From contig NZ_JADWOV010000285.1 of NCBI RefSeq assembly GCF_015767435.1, forward strand, positions 1 to 64,000: a stretch of 64,000 nt of DNA, read 5' to 3'. This document shows, piece after piece, positions 46,914 through 55,298 of the stretch (the stretch's first letter is position 1; each line of letters begins with the position of its first letter). The notes beneath the pieces were generated by a model. The model searched no databases. It worked only from the letters and a program-made list of their open reading frames with translations, and had not been told where the DNA came from. The stretch is from Polaribacter sp. BAL334. Its GTDB lineage: Bacteria; Bacteroidota; Bacteroidia; Flavobacteriales; Flavobacteriaceae. The translations under genes and the position numbers were made by a program.

Positions 46914-46936
46914 CTAACGCGAGCGTCTCGCTCGTG
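46914..46936. repeat. GC-rich hairpin
   Basis: CGAGCG-TCT-CGCTCG (46920-46934) is a perfect short hairpin, far richer in G+C than its surroundings, between the SRAP gene and hsdS. It has no T-run, so it is not an obvious terminator; probably a short palindromic repeat. Confidence 0.45.
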
Positions 46937-47050
46937 AACGAACTTTTAGTCAATTGCTCAACTATTTTTAAGATTGTATGTATATCTTCTTTTATCATAA
47001 AATGCACTAACGGGAAATTCCAAAATTCTTTAGTTTATTGATTTTTGTAA

Positions 47051-48553
47051 TCATAAAACAACCTCTTTTTTCCCCTTCCTCAACGCCTCTCTCAAAACCT
47101 GTTGCAATAGTTTTTCATTTTGTGATTCACTTTGTTTGATGTTTTCCTCTAAATTATTGCAATTTTGCATTGCTTGCTCCAATTTATCAACTATTCTTTT
47201 TTGTTCATTTAATGGGGGAAGAGGAAAAGGAGTTAAAGCAATAATATCTGTATTTAAATTTGGTTGCCCTTGACCTCTTGATGCTTCTTTTAAATACCAA
47301 GCGGATTTCGATTTTAAAAAATAGTAGAGATAAACTTTATCGATATTATTCAAATTTAAAAATGCAGCAATACCGTCATTAAAGGTTGTTGGAAAAGTGC
47401 AGATTCTTGGAATGCCTAATGTTGCACCGCTATTAGTTAACATTAACGTATCTGCTTCAACAAATCTTGTTTTATGGAGACCTGCTTCTTTAATTGAATA
47501 TGTATGTGTTCTAACATAAATATCTTCGTATCCTGTTAAGTCGCCTACTTTTAAGAATGGTATTGCACCACCATAAAATGTTGGGTCACCTGCTGGTCTT
47601 GGTGAACCTCCTCGCACTATTTCTGCAATTTCTCCTAATCTGCACCAAGTCCAGTTAGAAGGTATTTCAAATGATAACTCTTCGGGTTTTAAGGGAGGCA
47701 ATTCTTTTTTAAATTTCTTTTCGGCTTTTATCTTTTTTAGCAATTCGCTTGCTGGTTCGTCCTTTTTATTTTGGGCTACCAACTTGCCTTGCACTGCATC
47801 TTGCAATAATTGCTGACGGAGTTTTTTAAGTAAAGTGAGTTGGTGGGTGAGTTCGATAGAGATTGAACTTGTCGTAAATTGCTTTTCGTGTAAAGCAACA
47901 ATTTCATTTTCAATTAAGACATCAAAATAGATTTTGTCTTCTTTTAAATCATTATTCTTTAAATCATTTAAGAAGTCAATTATGCCCCTTTGAGTTTCCT
48001 TTGTTGGAAATGGGAATTTCAACGCTTCAATTTGTTTTGGACTTACATTTGGTATTGCAGCACCCCAAGCTAAATTTTTAATAATACTTTGTATACTTCT
48101 TGCTAACCAGTAAATATATTCTACTTCAAACTCATCAGGTTTTAATGCCTGAAATTTACCTACACGCTGGTTCAAATATATTTTTCCCAAACCATTCTGA
48201 ACAATTGCCAATTTTGCGATAGTACCACCAGTTAATGCAATAATTATATCGCCTTCAACTAATTGGTATCTATCTAATTCTTTTGCTTCTTGATAATAAA
48301 CAACATCTTTCAAAACGATTTGCTCATTATTAAAATCGGAAATTCTAATTATTGGAATACCTTGATTTTTATATTCTGCTGTTTTAAAAGCATATCCACC
48401 AACAATTTTTAAATGATTTGATAAAGGTTCGAGTTTATATTCTTTTGATAATTGAATATTTATATACTGTACATAAGTACCTACAGAATTGTAAAAAACA
48501 GTTTCCCATTCTGAACCATTGAAATTAGATATTGGTTTTCTTCCTCTTCCCAT
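47051..48553 (-). CDS. hsdS: Type I restriction-modification specificity subunit
   Basis: 500 residues, two target-recognition domains (about 40-195 and 300-445), each followed by a coiled-coil spacer (LTHQLTLLKKLRQQLLQDAV near 235; PPLNEQKRIVDKLEQAM near 455). It selects the bipartite DNA site for methylation and cleavage. The N-terminal 35 residues before the first domain are unlike typical HsdS and may be a variable extension. Overlaps hsdM by one base. Confidence 0.94.
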   Translation of the reverse strand: MGRGRKPISNFNGSEWETVFYNSVGTYVQYINIQLSKEYKLEPLSNHLKIVGGYAFKTAEYKNQGIPIIRISDFNNEQIVLKDVVYYQEAKELDRYQLVEGDIIIALTGGTIAKLAIVQNGLGKIYLNQRVGKFQALKPDEFEVEYIYWLARSIQSIIKNLAWGAAIPNVSPKQIEALKFPFPTKETQRGIIDFLNDLKNNDLKEDKIYFDVLIENEIVALHEKQFTTSSISIELTHQLTLLKKLRQQLLQDAVQGKLVAQNKKDEPASELLKKIKAEKKFKKELPPLKPEELSFEIPSNWTWCRLGEIAEIVRGGSPRPAGDPTFYGGAIPFLKVGDLTGYEDIYVRTHTYSIKEAGLHKTRFVEADTLMLTNSGATLGIPRICTFPTTFNDGIAAFLNLNNIDKVYLYYFLKSKSAWYLKEASRGQGQPNLNTDIIALTPFPLPPLNEQKRIVDKLEQAMQNCNNLEENIKQSESQNEKLLQQVLREALRKGKKEVVL

Positions 48554-49986
48554 TATAAAGTTTCTTTTATTTGGGATAGCAAAGAATTACTTTTTTTAAA
48601 ACTTTTTGAAAGCATTTCAATCAGTTCAGCACTGCTATATTCCTTTTCCTCTTCAGGTTTGGTTGGGTTTTTAATGTCTAAATCATACCCACGTTCTATA
48701 ATAGTGTTTATGTTCACTTTCCACGCAATATCACTTTCTTTGCGTTTGTGCCACCATTTTTTAATGGGGTCAAATTCTTTGGTTTGTATGGGGCGTGTTT
48801 TGTTGTAGGCTTTATAACCCTCTGGCATTCTGTGTTCATAGTACCAAATGTCTTTGGTAGGGGTGCCTTTGTCAAAAAACAATAAGTTAGTAGCCACAGT
48901 TGCATAGGGTTGAAACACCGAATTTGGCAAACGAATAATGGTGTGCAGGTTGCATTCTTCCAAGAGTCTTTGGCGTATGCGTTGTTTTACGCCATCGCCT
49001 GTTAAACTGCCATCGGGCAACACAATACCTGCTCGTCCGTCTTGTTTTAGCAAATGAATCATCAAGATTAAAAACAAGTCGGCACTTTCTTTGGTACGAT
49101 AGGTTTGTGGAAAATTTGCTTCATTATTATTGGCAACAATCCCACCAAAGGGCGGGTTTGCTAAAATAACATTTACTCTGTGTTTTTCAGTAAAGGCACT
49201 CAAAGGTTGGTCTAAAGCATCCCCAAATTTAATATTGGGTATTTCAATGTCGTGTAAAATTAAATTGGTGGTTGCCAATAAATAGGGCAAAGGCTTGTAT
49301 TCCCAACCTGCAATGTTTTGTTCAATGCTTTTGCGTTCTTCAATATTTTTGGCTTGCTTTTTTAAATGCTCAATAGCACATGTTAAATAACCACCTGTTC
49401 CGCATGCAGGATCCAATATTTTTTCGCCCAATTGCGGATTAATTATTTCAGTAATAAACTGTGTAATGGCTCTTGGTGTATAAAACTCACCACTTTTGCC
49501 AGCACTTTGCAATTCCTTTAAAATGGTTTCGTACAATTCACCAAATGCATGACGATCTTTGGCAATGTTAAAATCTATTTCATTTAGCTTGTTCAACACC
49601 TTACGAATGTTGATACCGCTTTTCATATAGTTGTTATTGCCTTCAAATACTTCACGAACTATTACTGCACGTTGGTTGCCTGTGCTTAAATCTAAATTGC
49701 GCAATGCAGGGAATAATTGTCTGTCTACAAACTCTAAAAGTTCATCACCTGTCATTCCTTCATCATCTCCAGCCCAATTGCCTTTTTCTTTTACCCAATG
49801 AAATTTGTCGGGAATTGGCGATGTATAGCTATCATCTAACAATTCCAATTCTTTGTCTTTATCCGAAAATATTTTCAAGAAAAGCATCCACCCTAATTGC
49901 TCAATGCGTTGTGCATCACCATTAAGACCTGTGTCTTGCCACATTATTTTTTGTATGCTTTTTATTACGCCTCCTATGTTACTCAT
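48553..49986 (-). CDS. hsdM: Type I restriction-modification methyltransferase subunit
   Basis: 477 residues. N-terminal helical HsdM domain (WMLFLKIFSDKDKELE), SAM-binding DPACGTGGYLTCA and catalytic NPPFGG of an adenine-N6 methyltransferase. It protects host DNA and forms the core of the complex with HsdS. Confidence 0.96.
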   Translation of the reverse strand: MSNIGGVIKSIQKIMWQDTGLNGDAQRIEQLGWMLFLKIFSDKDKELELLDDSYTSPIPDKFHWVKEKGNWAGDDEGMTGDELLEFVDRQLFPALRNLDLSTGNQRAVIVREVFEGNNNYMKSGINIRKVLNKLNEIDFNIAKDRHAFGELYETILKELQSAGKSGEFYTPRAITQFITEIINPQLGEKILDPACGTGGYLTCAIEHLKKQAKNIEERKSIEQNIAGWEYKPLPYLLATTNLILHDIEIPNIKFGDALDQPLSAFTEKHRVNVILANPPFGGIVANNNEANFPQTYRTKESADLFLILMIHLLKQDGRAGIVLPDGSLTGDGVKQRIRQRLLEECNLHTIIRLPNSVFQPYATVATNLLFFDKGTPTKDIWYYEHRMPEGYKAYNKTRPIQTKEFDPIKKWWHKRKESDIAWKVNINTIIERGYDLDIKNPTKPEEEKEYSSAELIEMLSKSFKKSNSLLSQIKETL

Positions 49987-50003
49987 GTGTTGTTTTAGTT
50001 ATT

Positions 50004-50700
50004 AGGGACTTTTGCGACAACGTGCGACTTGTCGCCTGTGTCCTTCCTATCCCAAAAATGTATTATTTATTATTGTTACGTATGTTTAATCGTGCCTTTG
50101 TCATTCTTTCTCTTAAGCCACCTTCATTGATAAATGCTTTTTCTTGTTGCTTTATTTGCTGATTCAGCAAATAGCTAACAATATTTATCAAACAAATCAT
50201 TGAATTGGCACAAATTTCCGGTTGCTCATGTTCAATAGCTTTTTGGTAAGTTTCATAAGTAGCATTTGGTGTTCTGTTTAGTTCCCTAAATCTAGTTGTC
50301 AACTTATGCTCCTTATCCCAAATTGGCAATTTATTAGTTCTTAAAAAATCTTGGAAATCAATTTTTAATTCTTCTAAAGATGCTCTTGCGACATTTGTTA
50401 GCTTTATTTCCATTTCTTTAGAAGTGCCTGATGCCATGCTTGCCTCAACAATATTTTGCTTTCCACTTCTTGCAGCTTGCACCATTTGGTCTATGGTTCT
50501 ATCATACTTTTGAAAAAAACGTTTGGTAAAATAGATGGTGCCATCATAAATAATTTCAGATTTCTGATAGGTAATCAGGTTTTTATAACCACCATGCAGT
50601 GGTATAAAACCTTTACTATTTTCTTTTTCTTCTTTCATTATTTTAGGTACTTTGGGGACAGGTGTGTCTGTGGCTTGTTCCACAATTCACAAAAGTCCCT
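50004..50700. repeat. Inverted repeats enclosing the four-helix gene
   Basis: AGGGACTTTTGCGA (50004-50017) and TCACAAAAGTCCCT (50687-50700) are inverted copies with one mismatch. The left end continues into a hairpin GCGACAA/TTGTCGC (50014-50035), the right into TGTGG/CCACA. The four-helix gene lies between them, so it looks like a discrete insert in the hsd operon. Confidence 0.65.
50063..50638 (-). CDS. Four-helix-bundle suffix domain protein
   Basis: About 191 residues from ATG 50638 (MKEEKENSKGFIPLHGGYKN); a GTG at 50683 is possible but sits in the terminal repeat. The core RTIDQMVQAARSGKQNIVEAS with SLEELKIDFQDFLR is the S23-like four-helix bundle of intervening-sequence and Avd proteins, with a C-terminal suffix (ERMTKARLNIRNNNK). 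No enzyme motif; such proteins form pentamers and bind nucleic acid. It stands between hsdR and hsdM. Confidence 0.85.
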   Translation of the reverse strand: MKEEKENSKGFIPLHGGYKNLITYQKSEIIYDGTIYFTKRFFQKYDRTIDQMVQAARSGKQNIVEASMASGTSKEMEIKLTNVARASLEELKIDFQDFLRTNKLPIWDKEHKLTTRFRELNRTPNATYETYQKAIEHEQPEICANSMICLINIVSYLLNQQIKQQEKAFINEGGLRERMTKARLNIRNNNK

Positions 50701-50709
50701 ATTTGTTGG

Positions 50710-53103
50710 TTACGCTGTTTTATACAATTCAATTTCTAATTCTTTTACCGCTTTTAAATAATTTGCTTTGCTGCCAAATTGATTGATAATTTCAAGTGGT
50801 GAGCCAAATTTATCAAACGGATTTACTCTTAAAACTTCAAAACTTTCAATATTGGCTATGCCTTCATCAGCATATTTATCTAGCAAAGCCTCCAATACAT
50901 TTTTTGCTTGCTCGCCGTATTTTGTAAAGTAATTTCGTTTTTTTACGTTGTTTGCTCTTTCCAATCTTGTCAATGGTGGTTGGTCATAGGCAATGTGGCA
51001 AATCAAATCAAACAAATCAACTTGCTTATCTACAGCTTCGTAAAGAGCCTCAACCATAACACCTTGTTCTTGCAATTGGGTGATGATTGCTTCTTTTCGG
51101 TCTGTAGCATTCCAGGTGTTTAAAAAGTCATTTAAAGAAACAAAGTTTCCTTTTATAATTTCTTTTGTATGGTCTTTTAAACTTGTTGTGATGGGTTTTC
51201 CATGTTGGTCAAAATACATTTCACGGCTTATTAAAACGGAGACATCTATACCATTTACATATACTTTTCTTCTAGGTTCATGTACACCAGTTGCATTAGT
51301 TTCTTCTTCTGGATATCGAATTTTAGGAATAATCATTTCTATTTCTTCCCCTGTTTCTAAATCAATGATAGGATTTTCGCTTTGTTCTTCTTCACTGATA
51401 ATATCGCCCAAATCAGTAGTTTCAGTAACTGGTTTTACTCTGATTGGGTCACCATCAAATTGAGGGTCAGCAAACAAATCTGTGGCATTTCTAAAATCTA
51501 AGATGGTAAAAAATAGTTTTCCATATTCTTCATTGATTCGGGTTCCACGCCCAATAATTTGTTTGAATTTTGTCATTGAATTGATGTTGGCATCCAATAC
51601 AATTACTTTACAAGTTTGAGCATCTACACCCGTTGTCATCAATTCGGAAGTAGTTGCAATCACAGGATATTTTTCTTCAGGATTGATAAAGTTATCAAGT
51701 TCACGTTTTCCTTCGTCATTATCTCCCGTAATTTGCATAATATATTTGTAATTATCAGCAACCAAGTCAGGGTTGTGTTTTGCCAAAGCAGTTCTCATTC
51801 GCTCAGCATGGTCAATATCAACACAAAACACAATCGTTTTTGCAAAGCGATCATACCCTTTTAAGAATTCTGTGAGTTTTTTAGCCACAATGTCTGTCCG
51901 CTCTTCAATAACTAAACTTTTATCAAAGTCTTTACGATTGTATATTCTATCTTCAATTTCAATACCTTCTTTATCGGTTTTACCTTGATGAGGTCTCCAA
52001 CCTTCCGCATCTACATTTAATGCAATACGCACAACACGATAAGGAGCTAAAAAACCATCATCAATTCCTTGTTTTAATGAATAAGTATAAACAGGCTCAC
52101 CAAAATATTCTGAATTACTTGCTTCATTACTTTCTTTGGGCGTAGCTGTCAAACCAATATGAGTGGCTTTTTCAAAGTAGGTTAAAATTTCTCTCCAACT
52201 ACTATTTTCTTTGGCACTTCCTCTATGACATTCGTCAATAACAATCAAATCAAAAAAGTCACGAGAAAACTGTTTATAAACATTTGCATCTTCATCTGAG
52301 CCACTCAAACCCTGATATAGCGCCAAATAAATTTCATAACTTTTATCAATTTGACGTTGTTTAACAACCGTCATTTTATCTTTAAAATGTTTAAAATCGC
52401 CCCTTCGAGTTTGGTTAATCAATGCATTTCTATCTGCTAAAAAAAGGATTCGCTTTTTAGCACCACTTTTCCAAAGTCGGTGAATGATTTGAAAAGCTGT
52501 GTATGTTTTGCCTGTTCCAGTAGCCATTACCAAAATAATTCGGTTTTGTCCATTGGCGATTGCCTCTACAGTTCTATTGATGGCAATTTGTTGGTAATAT
52601 CTTGGTTTTCGGTTTGTTCCGTCAAAAAAGTAATCTTGGGAAGCAATTTTCTCAGCAGCTGGTGTGGTAATTCCTTTGTATTTTTTGTATTTCTCCCAAA
52701 GTTCTTCAGGAGTAGGAAAATTGTCAATATCAATTTCTGTTTCAATATTTCCGTCAGTAGCTGTTCTGTCGTGAAACAAAAAACCATCCCCATTGCTACT
52801 AAAAACACAAGGAATATCTAAAATCTTTGCATAGTCTAAAGCCTGCTGAATTCCTGCTCTTACTGAATGTTTGTTGTCTTTTGCCTCAATGATAGCAACA
52901 GAAATATTTGGTTTGTAATAAAGAATATAATCAGCACGTTTTTTATTTCCTCTTGCGGTAAGTTTTCCTCTTACGTGTATTTTACCATCTGTAAATGAAA
53001 CCTCTTCCAATAATTGAGTAAGCTTATTCCATCCTGATTTTTCAACGGCAGGCGTTATAAACTTTGTGCAAATATCTCTTTCTGATAGGTTTTTTTTATT
53101 CAT
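50710..53103 (-). CDS. hsdR: Type I restriction endonuclease subunit
   Basis: 797 residues. Nuclease motif D...EAK near residue 75 (KRADYILYYKP, AIIEAKDN), then SF2 translocase with VMATGTGKTYTA, DECHRGSAKE and IIGRGTRINEE, and a C-terminal helical domain that docks to HsdM. Length and order fit the EcoEI/HsdR form. First gene of the operon; its upstream region contains the 22-bp array. Confidence 0.95.
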   Translation of the reverse strand: MNKKNLSERDICTKFITPAVEKSGWNKLTQLLEEVSFTDGKIHVRGKLTARGNKKRADYILYYKPNISVAIIEAKDNKHSVRAGIQQALDYAKILDIPCVFSSNGDGFLFHDRTATDGNIETEIDIDNFPTPEELWEKYKKYKGITTPAAEKIASQDYFFDGTNRKPRYYQQIAINRTVEAIANGQNRIILVMATGTGKTYTAFQIIHRLWKSGAKKRILFLADRNALINQTRRGDFKHFKDKMTVVKQRQIDKSYEIYLALYQGLSGSDEDANVYKQFSRDFFDLIVIDECHRGSAKENSSWREILTYFEKATHIGLTATPKESNEASNSEYFGEPVYTYSLKQGIDDGFLAPYRVVRIALNVDAEGWRPHQGKTDKEGIEIEDRIYNRKDFDKSLVIEERTDIVAKKLTEFLKGYDRFAKTIVFCVDIDHAERMRTALAKHNPDLVADNYKYIMQITGDNDEGKRELDNFINPEEKYPVIATTSELMTTGVDAQTCKVIVLDANINSMTKFKQIIGRGTRINEEYGKLFFTILDFRNATDLFADPQFDGDPIRVKPVTETTDLGDIISEEEQSENPIIDLETGEEIEMIIPKIRYPEEETNATGVHEPRRKVYVNGIDVSVLISREMYFDQHGKPITTSLKDHTKEIIKGNFVSLNDFLNTWNATDRKEAIITQLQEQGVMVEALYEAVDKQVDLFDLICHIAYDQPPLTRLERANNVKKRNYFTKYGEQAKNVLEALLDKYADEGIANIESFEVLRVNPFDKFGSPLEIINQFGSKANYLKAVKELEIELYKTA

Positions 53104-53289
53104 TGCTTTTTCTTTTCTATATCTTTTAATCTTTTCAAAAATTCAAGCTCTTTTAGCATGTTACAAAACTAATTGATATGTGCAACTTCATCTAACTTTT
53201 TATAAAAAACTCAGTTGCATATACAGCCCCCAAAATACAAATAAAACCAATATCATCTGCATCCCAATAGCAAATACCGGAAAAATCCC

Positions 53290-53520
53290 CTAAAAAAAAG
53301 TCAAATTCAATCTCATTTTTACTCGGTTTAAGAGCCTTTTGGGGGGAAATTTCTACCAAAAAAGCCCTCATTTTAGGGTATTTTAGGGCGCTTTTTAGGC
53401 TAAAAATGAGTGTTTTTGGTGTAAAAAGTTGGTTTTTTTAGTGCTTTTTAGGCCTGTTTTTAGGAGTAAAACACTGTTTATAGGCTCATAAAACGGGTTT
53501 TTAGTCCCTAAAAAGCGTCG
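53290..53520. repeat. TTTTAGG-rich non-coding stretch
   Basis: TTTTAGGG or TTTTAGGC recurs at 53371, 53381, 53393 and 53446, with looser copies at 53457, about 53480 and 53505 and the complement CCTAAAAA near 53508. It is strand-biased (G and T on plus). No ORF. It lies in the hsdR upstream region between hsdR and the 22-bp array. Confidence 0.5.
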
Positions 53521-53528
53521 GTTTCAGT

Positions 53529-53650
53529 GTAGTACAGCTTCGTTTTGGTTGCAGTACTGGTCTGAGGTCGTTGCAGTACTGCTCTTCATGCAAAGCAGTA
53601 CTGCTCTGAGACCAACCCAGTACTGCTCTGAAGTCGTTGCAGTACTGCAA
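53529..53650. repeat. Six-unit 22-bp array built on GCAGTACTGC
   Basis: Palindromic decamers start at 53529, 53551, 53573, 53595, 53617 and 53639, exactly 22 bases apart, i.e. about two helical turns. The 12-base spacers vary around TCTGARGTCGTT. The first unit is degenerate (GTAGTACAGC); the others differ from GCAGTACTGC by one base at most. It sits 430-550 bases before hsdR and just past the HU-like gene's terminator. Confidence 0.85.
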
Positions 53651-53666
53651 TTTAGGGTAAAAACAA

Positions 53667-53703
53667 CAAAAAACCCCAATAGCTTTCGCTATTGAGGTTT
53701 TGT
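53667..53703. terminator. Bidirectional terminator after the HU-like gene
   Basis: AACCCCAATAG-CTTTCG-CTATTGAGGTT forms a strong hairpin flanked by A- and T-runs, 22 bases past the stop of the HU-like gene. Confidence 0.8.
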
Positions 53704-53724
53704 TACATTCGGACTTTTTGTTCG

Positions 53725-54117
53725 CTAAATCAGGGAATCACTGATGGTGAATTTCACTGTTTTCGTGTTCAAGGTGCCCTTCATGTCTTCGTCAGGACGG
53801 AAGTTGATACGGATGTCTTTTACAAGATTTCCGTTCACTTGGTCTTTGGTAGGCACTCCTTCTGAACTCACACTTAGTTGAAAAGAACCAAGTCTATCCA
53901 ACTTGACAATTTTACCTTGTTTGAGTTCGTCCATAATGTTGTGCACCATTGACAGGATGACTGCATAACAGTCTCCCTCCCTAACCGAACTTTGATTGGA
54001 TACTAGGTATGCCAATCGTTTTAAATCTATTTTACCCGTTGCTACTGCTTGCGCGTAAAACTTTCTATCACCACCCGCGTCTTGCGGATTGAACTTTTGT
54101 ACTGGTTTTAATTTCAT
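53725..54117 (-). CDS. HU-like DNA-binding protein
   Basis: 130 residues. The Bacteroidota HU-like form: N-terminal DAGGDRKFYAQAVATGKIDL, helix region VREGDCYAVILSMVHNIMDEL, then KLDRLGSFQLSVSSEG, where HU proteins place the beta saddle. It would bend or coat DNA. Single gene with its own terminator, next to the 22-bp array, which could be a target; that link is speculative. Confidence 0.88.
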   Translation of the reverse strand: MKLKPVQKFNPQDAGGDRKFYAQAVATGKIDLKRLAYLVSNQSSVREGDCYAVILSMVHNIMDELKQGKIVKLDRLGSFQLSVSSEGVPTKDQVNGNLVKDIRINFRPDEDMKGTLNTKTVKFTISDSLI

Positions 54118-54403
54118 TTGTTCTATTTTTTAAATGAGATTAACACTATTTGTTGCAACTTCTTCAAAAAGGAGTCGCAACGACTTTTTTTACTACGTTT
54201 TTAGACAGTTTCTTTGCAATTGATGCATTGTTTTGAACGATTTTTTCAAAACAAACTTTGCTACCCAACTCAGGGAATAAAGAAGAAAAATTAGAATGTT
54301 TAGGATCTCTTACAGTCCTTTGTCACTTCATGTTGGGTTGCGGAAGCCAACATCAAAAAAAAAATTTTTTGTTAAAAAAAATTTTTTGTCGTGTAGTTTT
54401 GTG

Positions 54404-54491
54404 TAACTTTGAAGACTCAAGACAAAGTTAGTTTCTTCACAGAAACTACAACATCTAAAAAAGTCCAAATCCGCAAAGTTTGGGCTTTTTT
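54404..54491 (+). ncRNA. Candidate small terminated RNA
   Basis: TAACTTTG (54404-54411) is an exact -7 box, with TTTG at 54385-54388 upstream but closer than usual. About 75 bases would be transcribed: a hairpin AGTTTCT-TCAC-AGAAACT and then a Rho-independent terminator AGTCCAAA/TTTGGGCT (54462-54486) followed by a T-run. No ATG. A CAAAGTTA inverted to the -7 box occurs at 54423-54430. No known RNA family recognised. Confidence 0.6.
54456..54491 (+). terminator. Rho-independent terminator of the candidate small RNA
   Basis: Stem of eight pairs (one G-U), loop TCCGCAAAG, six T at the end, A-run before the stem. Confidence 0.8.
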
Positions 54492-54682
54492 ACGTTTGTA
54501 AAGATAAGGGGTACTTTTCACATAAAGAAGTTTCAAAAAATTTATTTTATACTATTTGCTTAAAGTTTTTAACAATTTTAGGTTTTTGTTCACTTTTTTA
54601 TCAAAATCAATGAATTGATGTAGCATTGTGACAATGAAGTAATAAAATGATGACACCTAATTAAGTTTTTATATGACATGTA

Positions 54683-55000
54683 GGCAAAGGCAAAGGCTCT
54701 AATCGTAAACTTATTAACAATAGAAACTAAGGCAAAGGCGAAGGCGAAGGCTCTAATTCGTTACCTAAATAACCACAAAAACTTTTAAACAATAGAAACT
54801 TAGACGAAGGCAAAGGCGAAGGCGAAGGCTAAGGCGAAGGCTTTAAATCGTAAACTTAAAAACCACAGAAACTTTTAAACAACAGAAACTAAGACGAAGG
54901 CGAAGGCAAAGGCTCAACAATGTAAACTTAACAACAACAGAAACAATAGAAACAACAGAAACTAAGACGAAGGCGAAGGCAAAGGCTAAGGCGAAGGCTC
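54683..55000 (+). repeat. Nested hexamer/higher-order repeat array
   Basis: Runs of the hexamers AAAGGC, GAAGGC and TAAGGC (2 to 7 each) begin near 54683, 54730, 54803, 54893 and 54966. Each run is followed by a related linker such as TCTAAATCGTAAACTTA and AACAATAGAAACTAAGAC. The units are 47-90 bases apart and differ mainly in hexamer number. Stops occur in all frames I checked, so it is not a coding repeat. Confidence 0.85.
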
Positions 55001-55023
55001 TAAATTGTAACCTTAAAAACCAC

Positions 55024-55159
55024 GGAAACTTTTAAACAACAGAAACCCTTAAACAATAGAAACCCTTAAACAATAGAAACCCTTAAACAATAGAAACCCT
55101 TAAACAATAGAAACCCTTAAACAATAGAAACCCTTAAACAATAGAAACCCTAAAATAAA
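55024..55159 (+). repeat. 17-bp tandem repeat
   Basis: AGAAACCCTTAAACAAT is repeated head to tail with starts at 55041, 55058, 55075, 55092, 55109 and 55126, plus diverged units at 55024 and 55143. Units are identical in the middle. The sequence derives from the linker of the hexamer array. Confidence 0.95.
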
Positions 55160-55298
55160 CAGTGAACTATTTTTAAAAAAGTGATGGGTAATTCATAAAT
55201 TTTGTTATTTTTGGAAATAGTAAAAAAGCTGTAATTCAGTAATTTTATTCTATGTCATTTGATGAGAAATCAATTAAAATGACTTAAATTTGATAGCT

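Larger units (their letters stand above)
54118..55298. other. Long intergenic region, structured
   Basis: About 1.2 kb without a protein gene. Contents in order: leader of the HU-like gene (54118-54350; includes TGTTGG/CCAACA hairpin near 54334), paired A/T tracts (54350-54388), candidate small RNA (54404-54491), plain AT-rich DNA, nested hexamer array (54683-55000), 17-bp array (55024-55159), and leader of the NfeD-like gene. Confidence 0.6.

Noticed and set aside
53371..53400. Telomere-like TTTTAGGG repeats
   Set aside because: Only a few scattered copies inside a bacterial chromosome; the likeness to plant-type telomeres is chance.
53529..53650. CRISPR array
   Set aside because: Repeat plus spacer total only 22 bases and the spacers resemble each other.
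54360..54388. Terminator from the A/T tracts before the small RNA
   Set aside because: Alternating A- and T-runs pair only with A-T bonds and lack a G+C stem; more likely a curved or easily melted tract.
55024..55159. CRISPR array
   Set aside because: The 17-bp units are back to back without spacers and no cas genes are near.
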